A stretch of DNA of 64,000 bases from Glandiceps talaboti (GCF_964340395.1 NC_135567.1:11886984-11950983); one strand, 5' to 3'. Shown: positions 1-11,474, counted from the stretch's first letter. Notes: generated by a model from the letters alone, not told the origin. Program-made: numbers and translations.

Positions 1-1177
1 CTCTTCCAGGGAAAACATCACAGACACTGAAAGAGACACATCGATATACATGGAGCAGTCCTTGGAATATTGTCCAACTGAAAACATACTAGTAATAATC
101 AGCCAGGCAGTCACCAACAATACATCGAAACACAGCAATAAAGAAAGAACACCAGATTTATTTTACGGAACCCCCCCCCCTCCTTATTCTATGCAGCTGA
201 TATGTAATATATTGTATTGTTTCGTCACAAATGCCCACTTACGTCATCAATGACGTTTAGTTGAGACAAAAGCCGTATGTGGGATTATAATGTTGAGTGA
301 TACCTTCCTGGAATTTCTAAAATCCTCTCCAATTCTACCAAGCTAAACATGATCTGAATGGAGTCTTCACTCGCCCGTCTTTACAATTTTGGCAAAAGTA
401 TAGGACAACAAATTTCTATCGTTCAGTGTCTACAATTAGGTATATTCTTAGTTTCTAGATGTCTTAGCATTGACTGACAAATTATTCACGATGAGGTGTG
501 GTGTGATTTTCTTGTTTAACCGACATGTTACAGATATTGAATTCTTCTTAGAGCAAATTAGAGCAAATTTATCAACCTTGATAATTTGGGTTGAATATTA
601 ACAGCAGTGTCGTCTATCGTATGAGGACATTAGTAGTTTATTTTTCAAATATATATTTGAGCCCTGTAACCTTGACAACATGTGTGACCTAGATGATAAT
701 ACTATGGACGACATGAATGGATATCCCATGACGTCATTATGTAAAGTTGGTTTCATTTGATGCAAGACACCGTACGTGAATATCACAAGTTAGATAATTT
801 TATCACACAACATTGATTAAAATCTCCAAGTTGATAGTAACACCCTTAATTCAACCTATGTGATAAAAGCTACGGAACCAATGTCATGCTGTGTAGATAT
901 CTCAAACTTTACGGTTGTCATTTGATGTGTGTTGACATGCCATGGTTTAAATTATGCTTATTTGACTATAGTATCAATCTGCTGTTTCCTGTACTTGTAA
1001 CAGGTTTTTTTATTAATTGTTTTTACAAACGTTATCATTCATTTGTTAACGAGATTTAAGTACAAATAAATGGTTATGTATGGTTGTGTTATTGCTGTGT
1101 ATGATAGACGAAGAGAGAGACTGACTGTGTCTAATATTTTGGGGTTTGGCATTTCAAATATAAATTAAGATCTCTTA
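1..1177. other. intergenic, nothing recognised
   Basis: AT-rich sequence with only short, non-homologous open frames on both strands. No conserved protein, RNA gene or long repeat was recognised. It forms the far 3' flank of gene A. Confidence 0.5.
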
Positions 1178-1486
1178 CAGTCCTCGGAGCTTCGCATCTC
1201 AAAAATTTGGTTTGCTTTGTATGTACGATATGTACTGCATAATTATACATGACTATCCCTGTACTGTGGACCCTCATCGACTACATAGGGCTATTACCAT
1301 TCGTTGATGTGTTTTAGTGCGATGCGCTTTGTTAACTTACGCGAAGCTCGCGTCAGCCAGAAGTTAGCCCTATGTAACAGATGAGGGCGCACTGTACAAG
1401 GATATTCAAGTACAAATGTACAATTATATGGCATACATATCGTACAAAACAACCAAATGTTTAGCGATGCGACGCTCCGAGGACTA
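1178..1486. mobile_element. palindromic foldback MITE, family FB-1
   Basis: The left arm starting CAGTCCTCGGAGCTTCGCA and the right arm ending TGCGACGCTCCGAGGACT are inverted repeats. The match continues inward for about 100 bp (TTTGGTT, TACGATATGTA, GAGGG, ACATAGGGCTA on both arms) around a loop near 1300-1360. The flanks read TTA and ATA, compatible with a TA target duplication. It has no coding capacity. This shape is typical of a non-autonomous DNA transposon, but the superfamily cannot be assigned. Confidence 0.7.
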
Positions 1487-2339
1487 TAATAGAGTCTAAC
1501 ATAGATTAAGTAATGAAGTGTTTCATCACCTAAATTTACAGTGGTGATATTAGTGGGAAACAATGAAGGCAATTTGGTGGCAGCAGTGGGATAGCGCCTT
1601 CACCATAATTATGGTTTCCACGTTTTTGTTTGAAATATTCAAACTGATATCATGGGTTATGTTTTAGAGGAATACTGAGAAAATCCCAAATTTTAGGTAA
1701 TGTTCAGTTTGGACACCATGTGTTATGTAGCCTGACAATCTCACCTATATGACCTCCTGCAGAGGCGCTTTGGTTTTCAACGGGTTAATGGACGGTAATG
1801 TTATACGCCATAAACTGCAAATGTATCTCTCCAACCCACACCCTTATAAATACTGAAGGCTACCGAATACTTGCAAAGTGAAGAAACAATATGGAAAACT
1901 CGTCCCTTTGGCTTCAAGGTTCACATGTTTTCATTTTCGAAAGAATTCTTTAAAGATCAACGGGACAAATTATTCCTATCATTGAGGGCGCTGTAGTAAA
2001 TGGATGTGTAGTGAGACTCACTAACGTTTGCATTGAGAACTGTGCATACGTAAACAAGCCTTTCCTACTGGGAATCGTTACAGGTATGTTTTCAAATGCT
2101 GGCCACTGCAATAGTTTTAAAATGATCTCACTCTTACAAATCAGATCGTTGGTATTGATGTAGTGCATTTCAGTAGCTATGTTATGTCTCATTTGCATGA
2201 ATGATACAACAAGTCGGATTTCGTCATACTAAAATGATTCAAAGCAAAACTATTTCTCTAATTGTTTAATTTGTTGAAGCATGAAAGTATTTCAACGACG
2301 TTCCAATATGATGTGCAAAACCACGGTATGATAAATGTG
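1487..2339. other. intergenic, nothing recognised
   Basis: AT-rich sequence with short random open frames. No feature is supported. Confidence 0.5.
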
Positions 2340-2533
2340 TGAGATATTTATCATTTTACAAAATTATCAGTCTTTATTAATTTACTGAGTTACCAACAAG
2401 GACATGACACATGTTGTTTCACAATGACTTTTCAAGTAGGAAGCCATGATAAAAATGTCTTATAAATAAAAAGAAATCCATAATAAATACTGAATCCTCG
2501 TCTCGTCCATATGGCCAGTTTCAGCACATGCAT
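2340..2533. mobile_element. TTAA-type palindromic MITE, one half, 3' flank of gene A
   Basis: The stretch holds the right-half landmarks of the TTAA MITE: GAGTTACCAACAAGGACATG, GGAAGCCATGATAAAA, then TCCATATGGCCA near 2510. The flank beyond (CATGCATATCTGGTATGGATATG) matches the flank of the equivalent MITE downstream of genes B, C and D in inverted orientation. The insertion therefore predates the gene duplications. Confidence 0.65.
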
Positions 2534-2994
2534 ATCTGGTATGGATATGTAAAGGTTGCAAAACAAAGTGATGTAAAGATGTTAATTTTATAACATCTCA
2601 CTTTTTGCCAGGTTTGGATGATGCATGTCTAAGAATACAGGTGATTATGGCCAGATGGACATATGCATGGAATGAATCCAGTGTATATTCTCATGTGAGT
2701 TCTCTCTAGTGTTGATTACTAATCACACACAAATTAGTGAAGCCTGGCAAATCAAAGAGAGGGACTACTCCATATCAGATAAATTATGAACGTAAATATT
2801 TGAGCACCATCTGTTCATACAAAGTGTCAATCCTTTGTGTCGATTATAATGTATGCTTTCAGATAACTAAATTCAGAAAAAAATTAAGGATACATCTGAA
2901 AAACTTGTTTTATTAAATATATGGATTCCCATATGTAATTTTATATGAAGATTGTGCATAAAACTCTTGCTGCATTCTTGCATACAAATGGTCT

Positions 2995-4109
2995 TTATTT
3001 GTTATGGATCCTAACGTGTGATTTTAGCTGATTCGACTGAGCAAAGCCTTTGCCACACTCTGTACATACAAATGGTTTTTCATTTGTGTGGATTCTCATG
3101 TGTCCTTTGAGAACCCATTTCAGAATAAACCTTTTACCACACTCCTTACAAACAAATGGTCTTTCATTTGTATGGTTTTTCATATGTACTTTCAAAGAAC
3201 TACTACAAGTGTAACTTTTACCACACTTCTTACATACAAATGGTCTTTCATTTGTGTGGATTCTCATGTGTTGTATTAGATGAATCCTTTGGGTACAACC
3301 TTTACCACATAGCTTACATACAAATGGTTTTACATTTGCATGGATTCTCTTGTGTACTTTCAGATGAGTGATTTGAATAAAACTTTGACTACATTCGGTA
3401 CATACAAATGGTCTTTCATTTGTATGGATTCTCATGTGTACTTTCAGATCATTACTTTGCGTAAAACTGTTACCACACTCCTTACATATAAATGGTCTTT
3501 CATTTCTGTGGACTCTCATGTGTACTTTTAGATGATTTATTTGAGTAAATTTTTGACAACACTTGGTACAAACAAACGGTCTTTCGTTTGTGTGGATTCT
3601 CATGTGTACTTTTAGATTACTACTGTTAGCAAAAGTTTTACCACACTTCTTACATACAAATGGTCTTTCATTCGTGTGGATTCTCATGTGTATGATTAGA
3701 CTGCTACTATTAACAAAGGTCTTAGCACACTCCTTACATGCAAATGGTCTTCCATTTGTGTGGATTCTCATGTGCTGTTTCAGAGAACTATTTTGAGTAA
3801 AGCTTTGACCACACTTGTCACATACTAATGGCCTTTCATTTTTATGCCTGCCATTCTCATCACTTACATCACTATAGTTTATACAATGTTCATCAGCGTC
3901 TGACAGAGTCCGTTCATTGCTAACATTATCACTATTTTCACATGCAATTCTAGATTGTGGAGAATTCTGGTTCTCATCGGTTACTAACACATCACAGTCA
4001 CTTCTTGTACTATACTCTATACAATGCTCCTCAGAGTCTTCTTCAACCATGACTTCATCCAATGTAACAAGTCCATGTTGACAAAGACCATCTATAATTA
4101 TGGATATAT
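2995..4109 (-). CDS. ZNF gene A, coding exon 3: acidic spacer and C2H2 zinc-finger array
   Basis: This is the last exon of a probable sequence-specific DNA-binding nuclear protein. The acceptor CTGTCAACAG lies just beyond 4109. Joined in phase 1 to the exon at 5940-6042 it gives a 405-aa protein whose total coding length is divisible by three. After an acidic spacer (about residues 35-128, EEDSEEHC...) come ten consecutive C2H2 fingers of the Krueppel type (from about residue 131), each 28 residues apart. Linkers read TNERPF rather than the usual TGEKPF. Finger 1 is intact here (CDKCGQSF), unlike in the four paralogues. The frame stops inside the linker after RIHN; decayed finger sequence continues downstream. 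Gene A lies head to head with gene B. Neither a KRAB, SCAN, BTB nor ZAD domain is seen. The DNA target is unknown. Confidence 0.9.
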
Positions 4110-4437
4110 CTGTTGACAGAAGAAACAGTAGTTATGGTAAGTGACTCATCGCAAGTTCAAATAAATGGTCAAGCTAAATGGGAAAGGTCAACCTCTTAAA
4201 ATACTTGCAACTAATCACATGGGGGTACACTTGAATGTAATGTTTCCTATATGCAGTAACTATAGATTCCTTTGTAGTAAACATTATCATCTTTCAGTCA
4301 TTGTTGATGTGTAAAGTGTAACATGTATACTAATGGTATGGGTCAGCTTTGTGAGCATGTGAGTGATGGAATCTATTTGTATATTGACCAGTTTAAGTTA
4401 CTTCAATAAGTAAGTAAGTACTTAGTAATAGGTACTT

Positions 4438-4648
4438 CAATGTATGTATGTATGTATGTATGTATGTATGTATGTATGTATGTATGTATGTATGTATGTG
4501 TGTGTGTATGTATGTATGTATGTATGTATGTATGTATGTATGTATGTATGTATGTATGTATGTGTGTATGAATGTATGTATGTATGTATGTATGTATGTA
4601 TGTATGTATGTATGTATGTATGTATGTATGTATGTATGTCTATCTTGC

Positions 4649-4682
<34 letters not shown>

Positions 4683-4694
4683 GCTGTTGTTGTA
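4438..4694. repeat. microsatellites (TATG)n then (TTG)n
   Basis: About 200 bp of TATG units with a few TGTG interruptions is followed by about 48 bp of TTG units. It lies in intron 2 of gene A. Open frames made of MYVC or YIHT repeats here are repeat artefacts. Confidence 0.95.
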
Positions 4695-4739
4695 AATCCT
4701 ATTTATTCGTTCATGCAAAACATTATTTTGACAATTATT

Positions 4740-4997
4740 CTTATCACATTTTGTTTATTTTTCCGCTACCCGAGTTTTACCCAGTATTTTCGACTTAACT
4801 CCTTCTGTAAGGGTTGTGGGCTTGACTAGTTCTGTAGAACTATTCCTACAACCCCCACCAGGTCCATGTAATTACTGATGTACATGTATTTGATTGAATA
4901 TTCTTTGACTTAATTTAATTTATATATTTTGTTAATTTATTTGTTATGTATGTTTTTTTCCTGGTGAAATCAATAAATCAAATCAAATCAAATCAAA
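4740..4997 (+). mobile_element. probable LINE/SINE 3' end with AAATC tail
   Basis: A 3'-UTR-like stretch ends in CAATAAATCAAATCAAATC, a short tandem tail typical of 3' ends of non-LTR retrotransposons. No reverse transcriptase sequence is attached. It lies in intron 2 of gene A on the opposite strand. Confidence 0.4.
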
Positions 4998-5390
4998 GTT
5001 CTAAGACAAATGTACAATTACACTTTTGAAATAATACTGCCAATGGCAATGTGTACAACTGAAATCTAATGTCTTACATACACATGTTGTAAGAGAAACA
5101 TATTTCAAAACATGAAAACACCCCTACAGGATAATGGAATATCTCGATGTGAACTTTGAGCCAAGGGATTATATAATATTATATAACCATGCGTTCACTG
5201 TAAAAGATGACCTATTTTGATAATGAAATCACTCTTTTAGATATAACTTGAAAATTAGTGATTGAATCGATTTCATTTGAATAAATGTTCATCTACAAAC
5301 CTTAAGAAATGTCCCTACCAAATTTGAAATCAATGGATTTAGCGGTTTGTACCTTTAAGCTTTTCACATACAGACACACGTTATTTGAAC

Positions 5391-5422
5391 ACCCCCCCCC
5401 CCCACACACACACACACACACA
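5391..5422. repeat. C-run and (CA)n in intron 2 of gene A
   Basis: A short poly-C tract is followed by (AC)n. The same intron position in gene B holds a long (GT)n in matching orientation, so this is one ancestral microsatellite seen in both copies of the inverted duplication. Confidence 0.8.
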
Positions 5423-5939
5423 AAAACTTGATGCCTATGGTATGTTGAACCTCAGTGTAGTTGTGCTAAAGTGCTTCACATAAAACGTAGCTTCATTACT
5501 ATTTAATACAAAGAAATAGGAATAACACCATAAGTAAACAACAATTTTATTTTCAGATTTATAGAATAAAAGTGTGATGAAAGGAAAGGAGCAGAATTTA
5601 AGGTGATGGGGACGAGGAGAGGCTGAGGAAGAATACATCTATGAAAAATGTTCACACCAGTATCTTCCTGCACTAGAACTTAACTAGCACTTTCATAATA
5701 TTTGTTTTAAAAAAACCTGAACGCCCTTAACCTACCAAATTTGACACATACAGTTTTAGACATACAATTGAACAGTAGGCCCCCCCCCCCCATCCCCATC
5801 TCTTTCCCACAAGAAATACACGTTCTTTTGACCATCACCTGCCTTATAATTAATTATAATAATTTCAGAAGTTATACATTCTACCTGCAAAACTATTATA
5901 AATTTGGAAAGTTGTAAATGTATAAGGTAAATGACTTAC

Positions 5940-6042
5940 CTTTGTCAGAGAGTTTATTATTCTCATATCGGTAAAGTAATACTTGATGTGCTTCATTCAA
6001 GGCCTGTTCATATCGGCTGAATACAAACTTTTCTTTTCCCAT
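5940..6042 (-). CDS. ZNF gene A, coding exon 2: conserved N-terminal module
   Basis: This exon supplies the start codon and the first 34 codons (MGKEKFVFSRYEQALNEAH... ending NNKLSDK), then one base, leaving in phase 1 at the donor AAAG|GTAAGT. The acceptor CTTGTCAG lies two bases upstream of ATG. The exon is almost identical in genes B to E, and the splice joins it in frame to [20 protein letters not shown] in exon 3. The module is charged and probably helical, and I do not recognise it as any named domain. A role in protein interaction or repression, as KRAB or SCAN play in vertebrate zinc-finger proteins, is only inferred from its position and conservation. Confidence 0.88.
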
Positions 6043-6514
6043 ATCTGACAAGAAAAAATTACAATACTGAATGTTTAATACAAAGACAAAAGATTGTATA
6101 TTTCGGCCACTTGGAGCGCTGTTTAAGCTAAACCAGTATGTACGTGCCGTAGGTGACAACGACACGGATTCCAAGGACAGTGATAGTCAGTGATGACATG
6201 TATCACAAAGTTCCCCTGTCTCAGTTTCTGGGTCACTATATAGTAGCATTATAGGTAAATGAACAGAGTCTTGAGGGACGCTAATGATACATAAACTTAG
6301 ATGTGGACTTAATGTTACATGTATGATGTACGTGAAGGGCTGTGTATAATTAAAAGCATTGTCGGTCGTGACCCCATTTATCTCACAGCTGGTTTTTTAC
6401 TGATATTCAGTTTTGTAAGTGTATTGACCTATGTATGAGGGCGCACCGTCATGGCGTAACTTACAGACTATGTATTTCAAAAACAGATTACTCTATGTTC
6501 TAGTTCGTACTTAC

Positions 6515-6645
6515 CTACAGTCTAGCTTGCCTGGTGTAGTCTAGAGAGATTGGATAGGGTCGCTGGCAGATGTACCTCTGGGAATGTCGTGGTCGAGACA
6601 GAGAACAGACACAAGGCAGCAGCACCTAACAAGGTGGACCCTTCA
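6515..6645 (-). other. ZNF gene A, non-coding exon 1 (5' UTR)
   Basis: The donor CTGTAG|GTAAGTACG (exon end at 6515) and about 120 bp upstream match first exons of B, C, D and E: CTGTCTCGACCACGAC, GCGACCCTATCCAATCT and AGACTACACCAGGCAAGCTAG are shared. There is no in-frame start codon, so it is a leader exon. The 5' boundary is approximate, set by distance from the NRF1-like site. Confidence 0.7.
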
Positions 6646-6665
6646 CCCAACGCCTACGTGATACC

Positions 6666-6675
6666 GCGCATGCGC
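6666..6675 (-). promoter_or_regulatory. NRF1-like palindrome, gene A promoter
   Basis: A perfect GCGCATGCGC, the core of the nuclear respiratory factor 1 site, lies about 20-30 bp upstream of the inferred first exon. Equivalent sites occur in the promoters of B to E. Confidence 0.65.
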
Positions 6676-6734
6676 ACTTGATTTATACGACACAGGCCGA
6701 CAACAGGCTATCGTTGCAGGGCAATTGCTTAATA

Positions 6735-6842
6735 TTGGCCATATGGATAAGGATTGGCTATTTATTTTGGAATCTTAATTTATAAATAAATAAATAAATT
6801 TCTTTACGGCATCATCCTTGACAAATTAATGTGAAACAATAT
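6735..6842. mobile_element. TTAA-type MITE, left fragment upstream of gene A
   Basis: GGCCATATGGATAAGGATTGG, TATTTATTTTGG and then GTGAAACAA match the left half of the TTAA MITE. The sequence stops inside the MITE where a 5'-truncated LINE begins. The matching right part (ATGTCAAGTCCTTGTTTGTAA) resumes at about 8632. Confidence 0.65.
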
Positions 6843-8636
6843 ATTGCATAATAGATTTGGCATCAAGGGCTCAGCCTTGGAGTGGTTTCGTTCCTAGGAG
6901 AGAACCATTTTATTTCTGGGGGGGTATGGAGGATTTTGTGAGAAAAAATTGTTTCCAGGTGAACCAGAAAAAAAAAACAGAAAAAAAAAATTTGATCCTG
7001 TCATGGCTTGAGAAAAAAAATTGTCATATCAGACAAAAGTGAAAAACAAATTTGTCACAATGAACCAGAAATGAGCAAATTTGGAAACCTTATTCTCAAT
7101 GTTTTTAATACAAGTATTAATTCCTGTTTTTTTCCAGCACTTATTATTCAAGCATGCACTCTATAGCTCTGCTTTAAACCCAAGTGCACACAAAGTTTTC
7201 CTTTCCTTTTCTGACCCAAGAAAACATACATGCTGCATCATATTGGAATGGGTCACATTACACATGCAAGATATTTTCTTCTGGTTCCTGGTACTACTAC
7301 AATGGCATAAAGGAAAGCAATTCACAGGGGTCAGGAGTACAGCACTCCCCAGGTCAGTCAGCTCCTCAGGGATATTTTACCAGTCATCTTTTGTACATAC
7401 AAATATAAGTAGCAGAAGTATGGTTGGTAGACAGACGTCTTTCTAATTCTTCTACTTGCACAGAACAAGTTATTTAGAGGTACAGTTGTGAACCATTGTG
7501 ACATGGTATAGGTAACGCATTACAAACTTAATGACTAATTAAAAATAAAATTTGCACTGCTACTCAATTTGAAGAAAAAAAATGACGCAGGACTGACAGT
7601 AGAAAAAAAAATTGCTGTCACTCTGACTGGAAATAAAATTTGCTGCCATACCTATTTCCTCCATACCCCCCCCCCCCCGAAATCAAATGGTTTTCCCCTA
7701 TTTGATTGGTCGATTCCAATCTGTGAGTGTTAGAGCAGTCGTGTCAAAGGCACGGTCTCTCGATTGCGGTGTCCCCCAAGGCTCCGTCCTCGGACCTGTT
7801 TTGTTCACGCTTAACACAGCCCCCTTGGAGGATAACATAATCTGTCATAGTTTAAATTGTGTCATGTATGCGGACGATTCCGAACTGTATCTCACGTGTG
7901 GGGGTGACAGCTTCAGTGATTGAGTCATGCACTAGTGAAGTTAGACAGTGGATGCGTGAAAATATGCTCTATCTTAACGACGGTAAAACAGAAACTGTGC
8001 ATTTTTCTTCTAAATTTGGTGGTGCAGGTCCAGTACCCCGGTGAGATACGGATTGGCGATGTCGATACACAGCCATCTGATGTTGTTCGCAATCTTGGTG
8101 TTTCCATGGATTCGGCGGCTACTATGTCTGATCATGTTATTAATATTTGTAAAGCTGCCTCTCATGCTCTGTGGAAAATTAAACAGTATGTTGCAATAAT
8201 CTAAACGTGATGTAATAAAAGCATGAACTAGTTTTTCAGTACAACTTTGATCAAGATAGAAGAGTGCGAATTTAGCCAATTTTCCTTCGGTCGCAATCCG
8301 GTGGCGTGGTGAATTTGCATCAACCGATCGGGAACGCTGCAAATTATGGTGATCGGGCCTTCTCTATTTGCGGCCCATTCCTTTGGAATGCCCTGCCATC
8401 ATGTCTTCGTTCTTCTCATTGTTATTAACTTTTAACTCTTTTTTTTTAACATTTCAGTCTTAATTGTCATTCCGTGTCTTTGTATTTTTATCCTGTTTCA
8501 TATCATGTTTATACTTGTGTATATGTAACTTTTAAAATAATTTTATACTTTTGTTCAGCACATTGAGATTGTTTTAATGTAATGCGCTCTATAAGAAATA
8601 AATATCATAATTATTATTATTATTATGTCAAGTCCT
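6843..8636 (+). mobile_element. CR1/Jockey-like LINE remnant, 5'-truncated, interrupted and rearranged
   Basis: Reverse-transcriptase motifs are visible: FGIKGSALEWF just before 6895; then, after an 802-bp insertion, GRFQSVSVRAV, GVPQGSVLGP and YADDSELYL (7700-7900). After frameshifts come SDVVRNLGVSMD and, near the 3' end, NYGDRAFSICGPFLWNALP. A segment near 8195-8275 reads on the minus strand (KLVHAFITSRLDYCN) and is a local inversion. The element ends with a 3' UTR and a TTA-repeat tail (8608-8626), typical of CR1/L2-type LINEs. It is non-functional: several frameshifts, an inversion and an insertion. It sits inside a MITE between the divergent promoters of genes A and B. Confidence 0.85.
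6897..7698. mobile_element. 802-bp TA-flanked DNA element inserted in the LINE
   Basis: The inverted ends GGAGAGAACCATTTTATTTC and (read inward from the right) GGGGAAAACCATTTGATTTC are each followed by a G run and GTATGGAGGA. The LINE reading frame stops at ...FRSY before it and resumes with LIGRFQ after it. The dinucleotide TA is present on both sides (6895-6896 and 7699-7700), so TA is the target duplication. The interior is A-rich with no recognisable protein. It is a non-autonomous DNA transposon; TA would fit the Tc1/mariner type, but this is not proven. Confidence 0.8.
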
Positions 8637-8639
8637 TGT

Positions 8640-9235
8640 TTGTAATTTGCAAACGATTAGTAAATGTGTTTGTTTTGCATAACTATTTTACACACTGCAT
8701 GCTAGTTGCAACAGTGATATTTTTTCAATCAATCAAATAACCAAAGGTAAATACACTAAAACATGGATATTGACATTGTATCTCTTAATCAGTGGTCAAT
8801 ATTAACTCTAAGTAGTGTAGTGGCAAGTTTAAATCTCAAGGGAAAGCTCATTTAGGAATATTTCACAATGTTAAAACTGTATTCATTATATAATAAATAA
8901 AATACCAATAATTAGACACTACATGTCAACCAGTGGTCGATATATCCATAAGTGTGACATTGAAATATAGTCTCGCCGCAATGGGCTCTGTCTACGAGAC
9001 CTCCCCAAGCGAGACTCGCCTGGTGCCCGGCCTGGATGGTCTCATAGAAGAGTCCTCAGTGGTTACAGTTTCGGTAACCCAGACAAGTTGAAATCGTGAT
9101 TGCCATTAAATTGAGGCAATGATTTTTGGGTGCGGACCCAAACACAATTCAATTTGATTTTATCATGTATACAGCTATATTAAATATATTACCATTCTAT
9201 ATTACATTTAAAATGTGATTGATAAGAACATTTTT
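8640..9235. repeat. duplicated gene-upstream segment, inverted relative to 20360-20650
   Basis: Stretches such as CAATCAAATAACCAAAG, AATCAGTGGTCAATATT, GGGAAAGCTCATTT and ACAATGTTAAAACTGTATTC reappear as reverse complements at 20400-20640 upstream of gene D. A 110-bp element (about 8970-9080) is embedded here. There are no genes. Confidence 0.65.
8966..9080 (-). mobile_element. about 110-bp terminal-inverted-repeat element, family T110
   Basis: TAGTCTCGCCGC... to ...GGTAACCCAGAC resembles the better copies at 20218-20356 and 44824-44932, with the same internal ACGAGACC, CCAAGCGAGACTCGCC and TAGAAGAGTCC landmarks. Confidence 0.55.
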
Positions 9236-9350
9236 CCAATATCTTCCTCATTTACCCTACATACATTTTGAATCAATCTGATAGTGACTGATCTTAGCTA
9301 TCACTTACTTTGATCAATATCACTCACTAATCAACAAACATGTACAGTCA
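9236..9350 (-). repeat. conserved promoter-upstream block (about 115 bp), gene B
   Basis: In reverse orientation it carries GACTGTACATG, GAGTGATATTGATCAAAG and TACATACATTTTG, the same block found forward upstream of C (14215), D (19995) and E (30800). Its function is unknown; it may be transposon-derived. Confidence 0.6.
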
Positions 9351-9434
9351 CAGACAAGATTATTATCAGTTCAGAGAAGTTATTTACTCTTTTATGAAAT
9401 TATCTGAAATTGATTGGTGCAAAGGATGATGCTG

Positions 9435-9504
9435 TGATGAAATTTATTTGTAAATTAAAAATCCAAAATAAATAGCCAATCATTATCCATATGGCCATGC
9501 AACG
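9435..9504. mobile_element. TTAA-type MITE terminal fragment at gene B promoter
   Basis: AAAAATCCAAAATAAATAG and TCCATATGGCCA are the terminal landmarks of the TTAA MITE. The fragment ends about 40 bp before the NRF1-like site. Confidence 0.6.
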
Positions 9505-9540
9505 ATAGCCTGATGTCGGCTTGTGTCGTATAAATCACGT

Positions 9541-9550
9541 GCGCATGCGT
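9541..9550 (+). promoter_or_regulatory. NRF1-like site, gene B promoter
   Basis: GCGCATGCGT, one mismatch from the perfect palindrome, preceded by a CACGTG E-box-like overlap, lies about 50 bp before the first exon. Confidence 0.6.
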
Positions 9551-9589
9551 GGTACCACCTGACTTCGAACGTCGGCTTTGGTATGTGAA

Positions 9590-9750
9590 GGGTCAGTGCA
9601 GAAGGACGAACCTTACTCTATCTACCCCAGGCTTTGTTAGGTGCGCTGCCTTGTGTCTGTTCTCTGTCTCGACCACGACATTCCCAGAAGTACATCTGTC
9701 AGCGACCCTATCCAACCTCTCTAGACTACACCAGGCAAGCTAGACTGTAG
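9590..9750 (+). other. ZNF gene B, non-coding exon 1
   Basis: Homologous to the gene A leader exon: GTCTCGACCACGACATTCCC and CTAGACTACACCAGGCAAGC, ending at CTGTAG|GTAAGTACGA. The start is approximate. The small open frame across it is not conserved among the five genes. Confidence 0.7.
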
Positions 9751-10153
9751 GTAAGTACGAACTAGAGTAATCCGTTATTGAAATACATAGTCTGTCAGGT
9801 ACGCCGTGACGGTGCGCCCTCATACATTGGTCAATACAGAAGATCGGTAAACAACGAGCTCTGTGATAAATGGGGTCACGGCCGACAGTGCTTTGAATTA
9901 TACACTGCCCTTCACGCACATGTCACATCTTAGTTTATGTATGGTTAGCGTCCCTCAAGACTCCAGAAACTGAGACAGGGGAACTTTGTGATACGTGTCA
10001 TCACTGACTATCACTGTCCTTGGAATCCATGTCGTTGTCATCTACGGCACGTGTATACTGGTTTCTTTTAAACAGCGCTCCTAGTGGTCAAAATATACAA
10101 TCTTTTGTCTTTATATTAAACATTCAGTTTCGTAATTTTTTTTTCAATCAGAT

Positions 10154-10256
10154 ATGGGAAAAGAAAAGTTTGTATTCAGCCGCTATGAACAGGCCTTGAA
10201 TGAAGCACATGAAGTATTACTTCACCGACTTGAGAATAATAAACTCTCTGACAAAG
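10154..10256 (+). CDS. ZNF gene B, coding exon 2: conserved N-terminal module
   Basis: 34 codons from ATG followed by one base, with acceptor ATCAG just upstream and donor AAAG|GTAAGT. It is identical to the gene A module except Glu for Gln at residue 20, His-Arg-Leu for Tyr-Arg-Tyr at 24-26. It splices in phase 1 to 11475. Confidence 0.88.
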
Positions 10257-10761
10257 GTAAGTCATTTACCTTATACATTTACAACTTTCCAAATTTATAA
10301 TAGTTTCGCAGGTAGAATGTATAAATTCTGAAACTATTATAATTAATTATAAAGCAGGTGATGGTCAAAAGAACGTGTATTTCTTGTGGGGAAAAAGATG
10401 GGGGCGGGGGGTGCTACTGTTCAATTCTATGTCTAAAACTGTATGTGTCAAATTTGGTAGGGGAAGGGTGTTTGAGTTTTTTAAAACAAATATTATGAAA
10501 GTGCTAGTTAAGTTCTAGTGCAGGAAGATACTGGTGTGAACATGTTTCATAGATGCATTCTTCCTCAGCCTCTCCTCGTCCCCATCACCAGAAATTCTGC
10601 TTCTTTCTTTTCATCACACTTTTATTCTATATATCTGGAAATAAAATTGTTGTTTACTTATGGTGTTATTCCTATTTCTTTGTATTAAATAGTAATGAAA
10701 ATCAGTTTTATGTGAAGCACTTTAGCAAAACTGCACTGAGGTTCAGCATGCCATAAGCATC

Positions 10762-10763
10762 AG

Positions 10764-10820
<57 letters not shown>
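10762..10820. repeat. (GT)n with (GC)n end, intron 2 of gene B
   Basis: A run of GT dinucleotides about 50 bp long ends in GCGCGCGC. It is the counterpart of the (CA)n in gene A. Confidence 0.95.
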
Positions 10821-10822
<2 letters not shown>

Positions 10823-11474
10823 AATAGCGTGTGTCTGTATATGAAAAGCTTAAAGGTACAAACCGCTAGATCCATTGATTTCAAATTTGATAGGGACATT
10901 TCTTAAGGTTTGTAGATGAAACTTTATTCAAATGAAATCGATTCAATCACTAATTTTCAAGTTATATCTAAAAGAGTGATTTCATTATCAAAATAAGTCA
11001 TCTTTTACAGTGAACACATGGTTATATAATATTACATAATCACTTGGGTCAAAGTTCATATTGAGACGTTCCAATATCCTGTAGGGGTGTTTTTACGTTT
11101 TGAAATGTGCTTCTTTTACAACATGTGTATGTCAGACATTAAATTTCAGTTGTACACATTGCCATTGGCAGTATTATTTAAGAAAGGTGATTGTACATTT
11201 GTCTTAGAACAACAACTGGTCAATATACAAGTATATTTAATCTCTCAAATCCTCACAAAGCTGATCCATATCATTAGTATACATGTTACACTTAACACAT
11301 CAATTATGACTGAATAATGGTAATGTTTCCAATGAAAGAAATCTATAGTTACTGCATAAAGGAAACATTGCATTCAAGTGTCCACTCCTATGTGATTAGT
11401 TGCAGGTTTTTAAGACCATTTATTTGAACTTGCGATAAGTCACTTAACATAATTATTGTTTATTCTGTCGACAG

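Noticed and set aside
3088-3796. Plus-strand frames opposite the finger arrays ([11 protein letters not shown]-type)
   Set aside because: Antisense shadows of zinc-finger repeats. The same pattern appears opposite B, C, D and E.
4437-4829. YIHT and MYVC repeat frames
   Set aside because: TATG microsatellite translation; also at 36002-36294.
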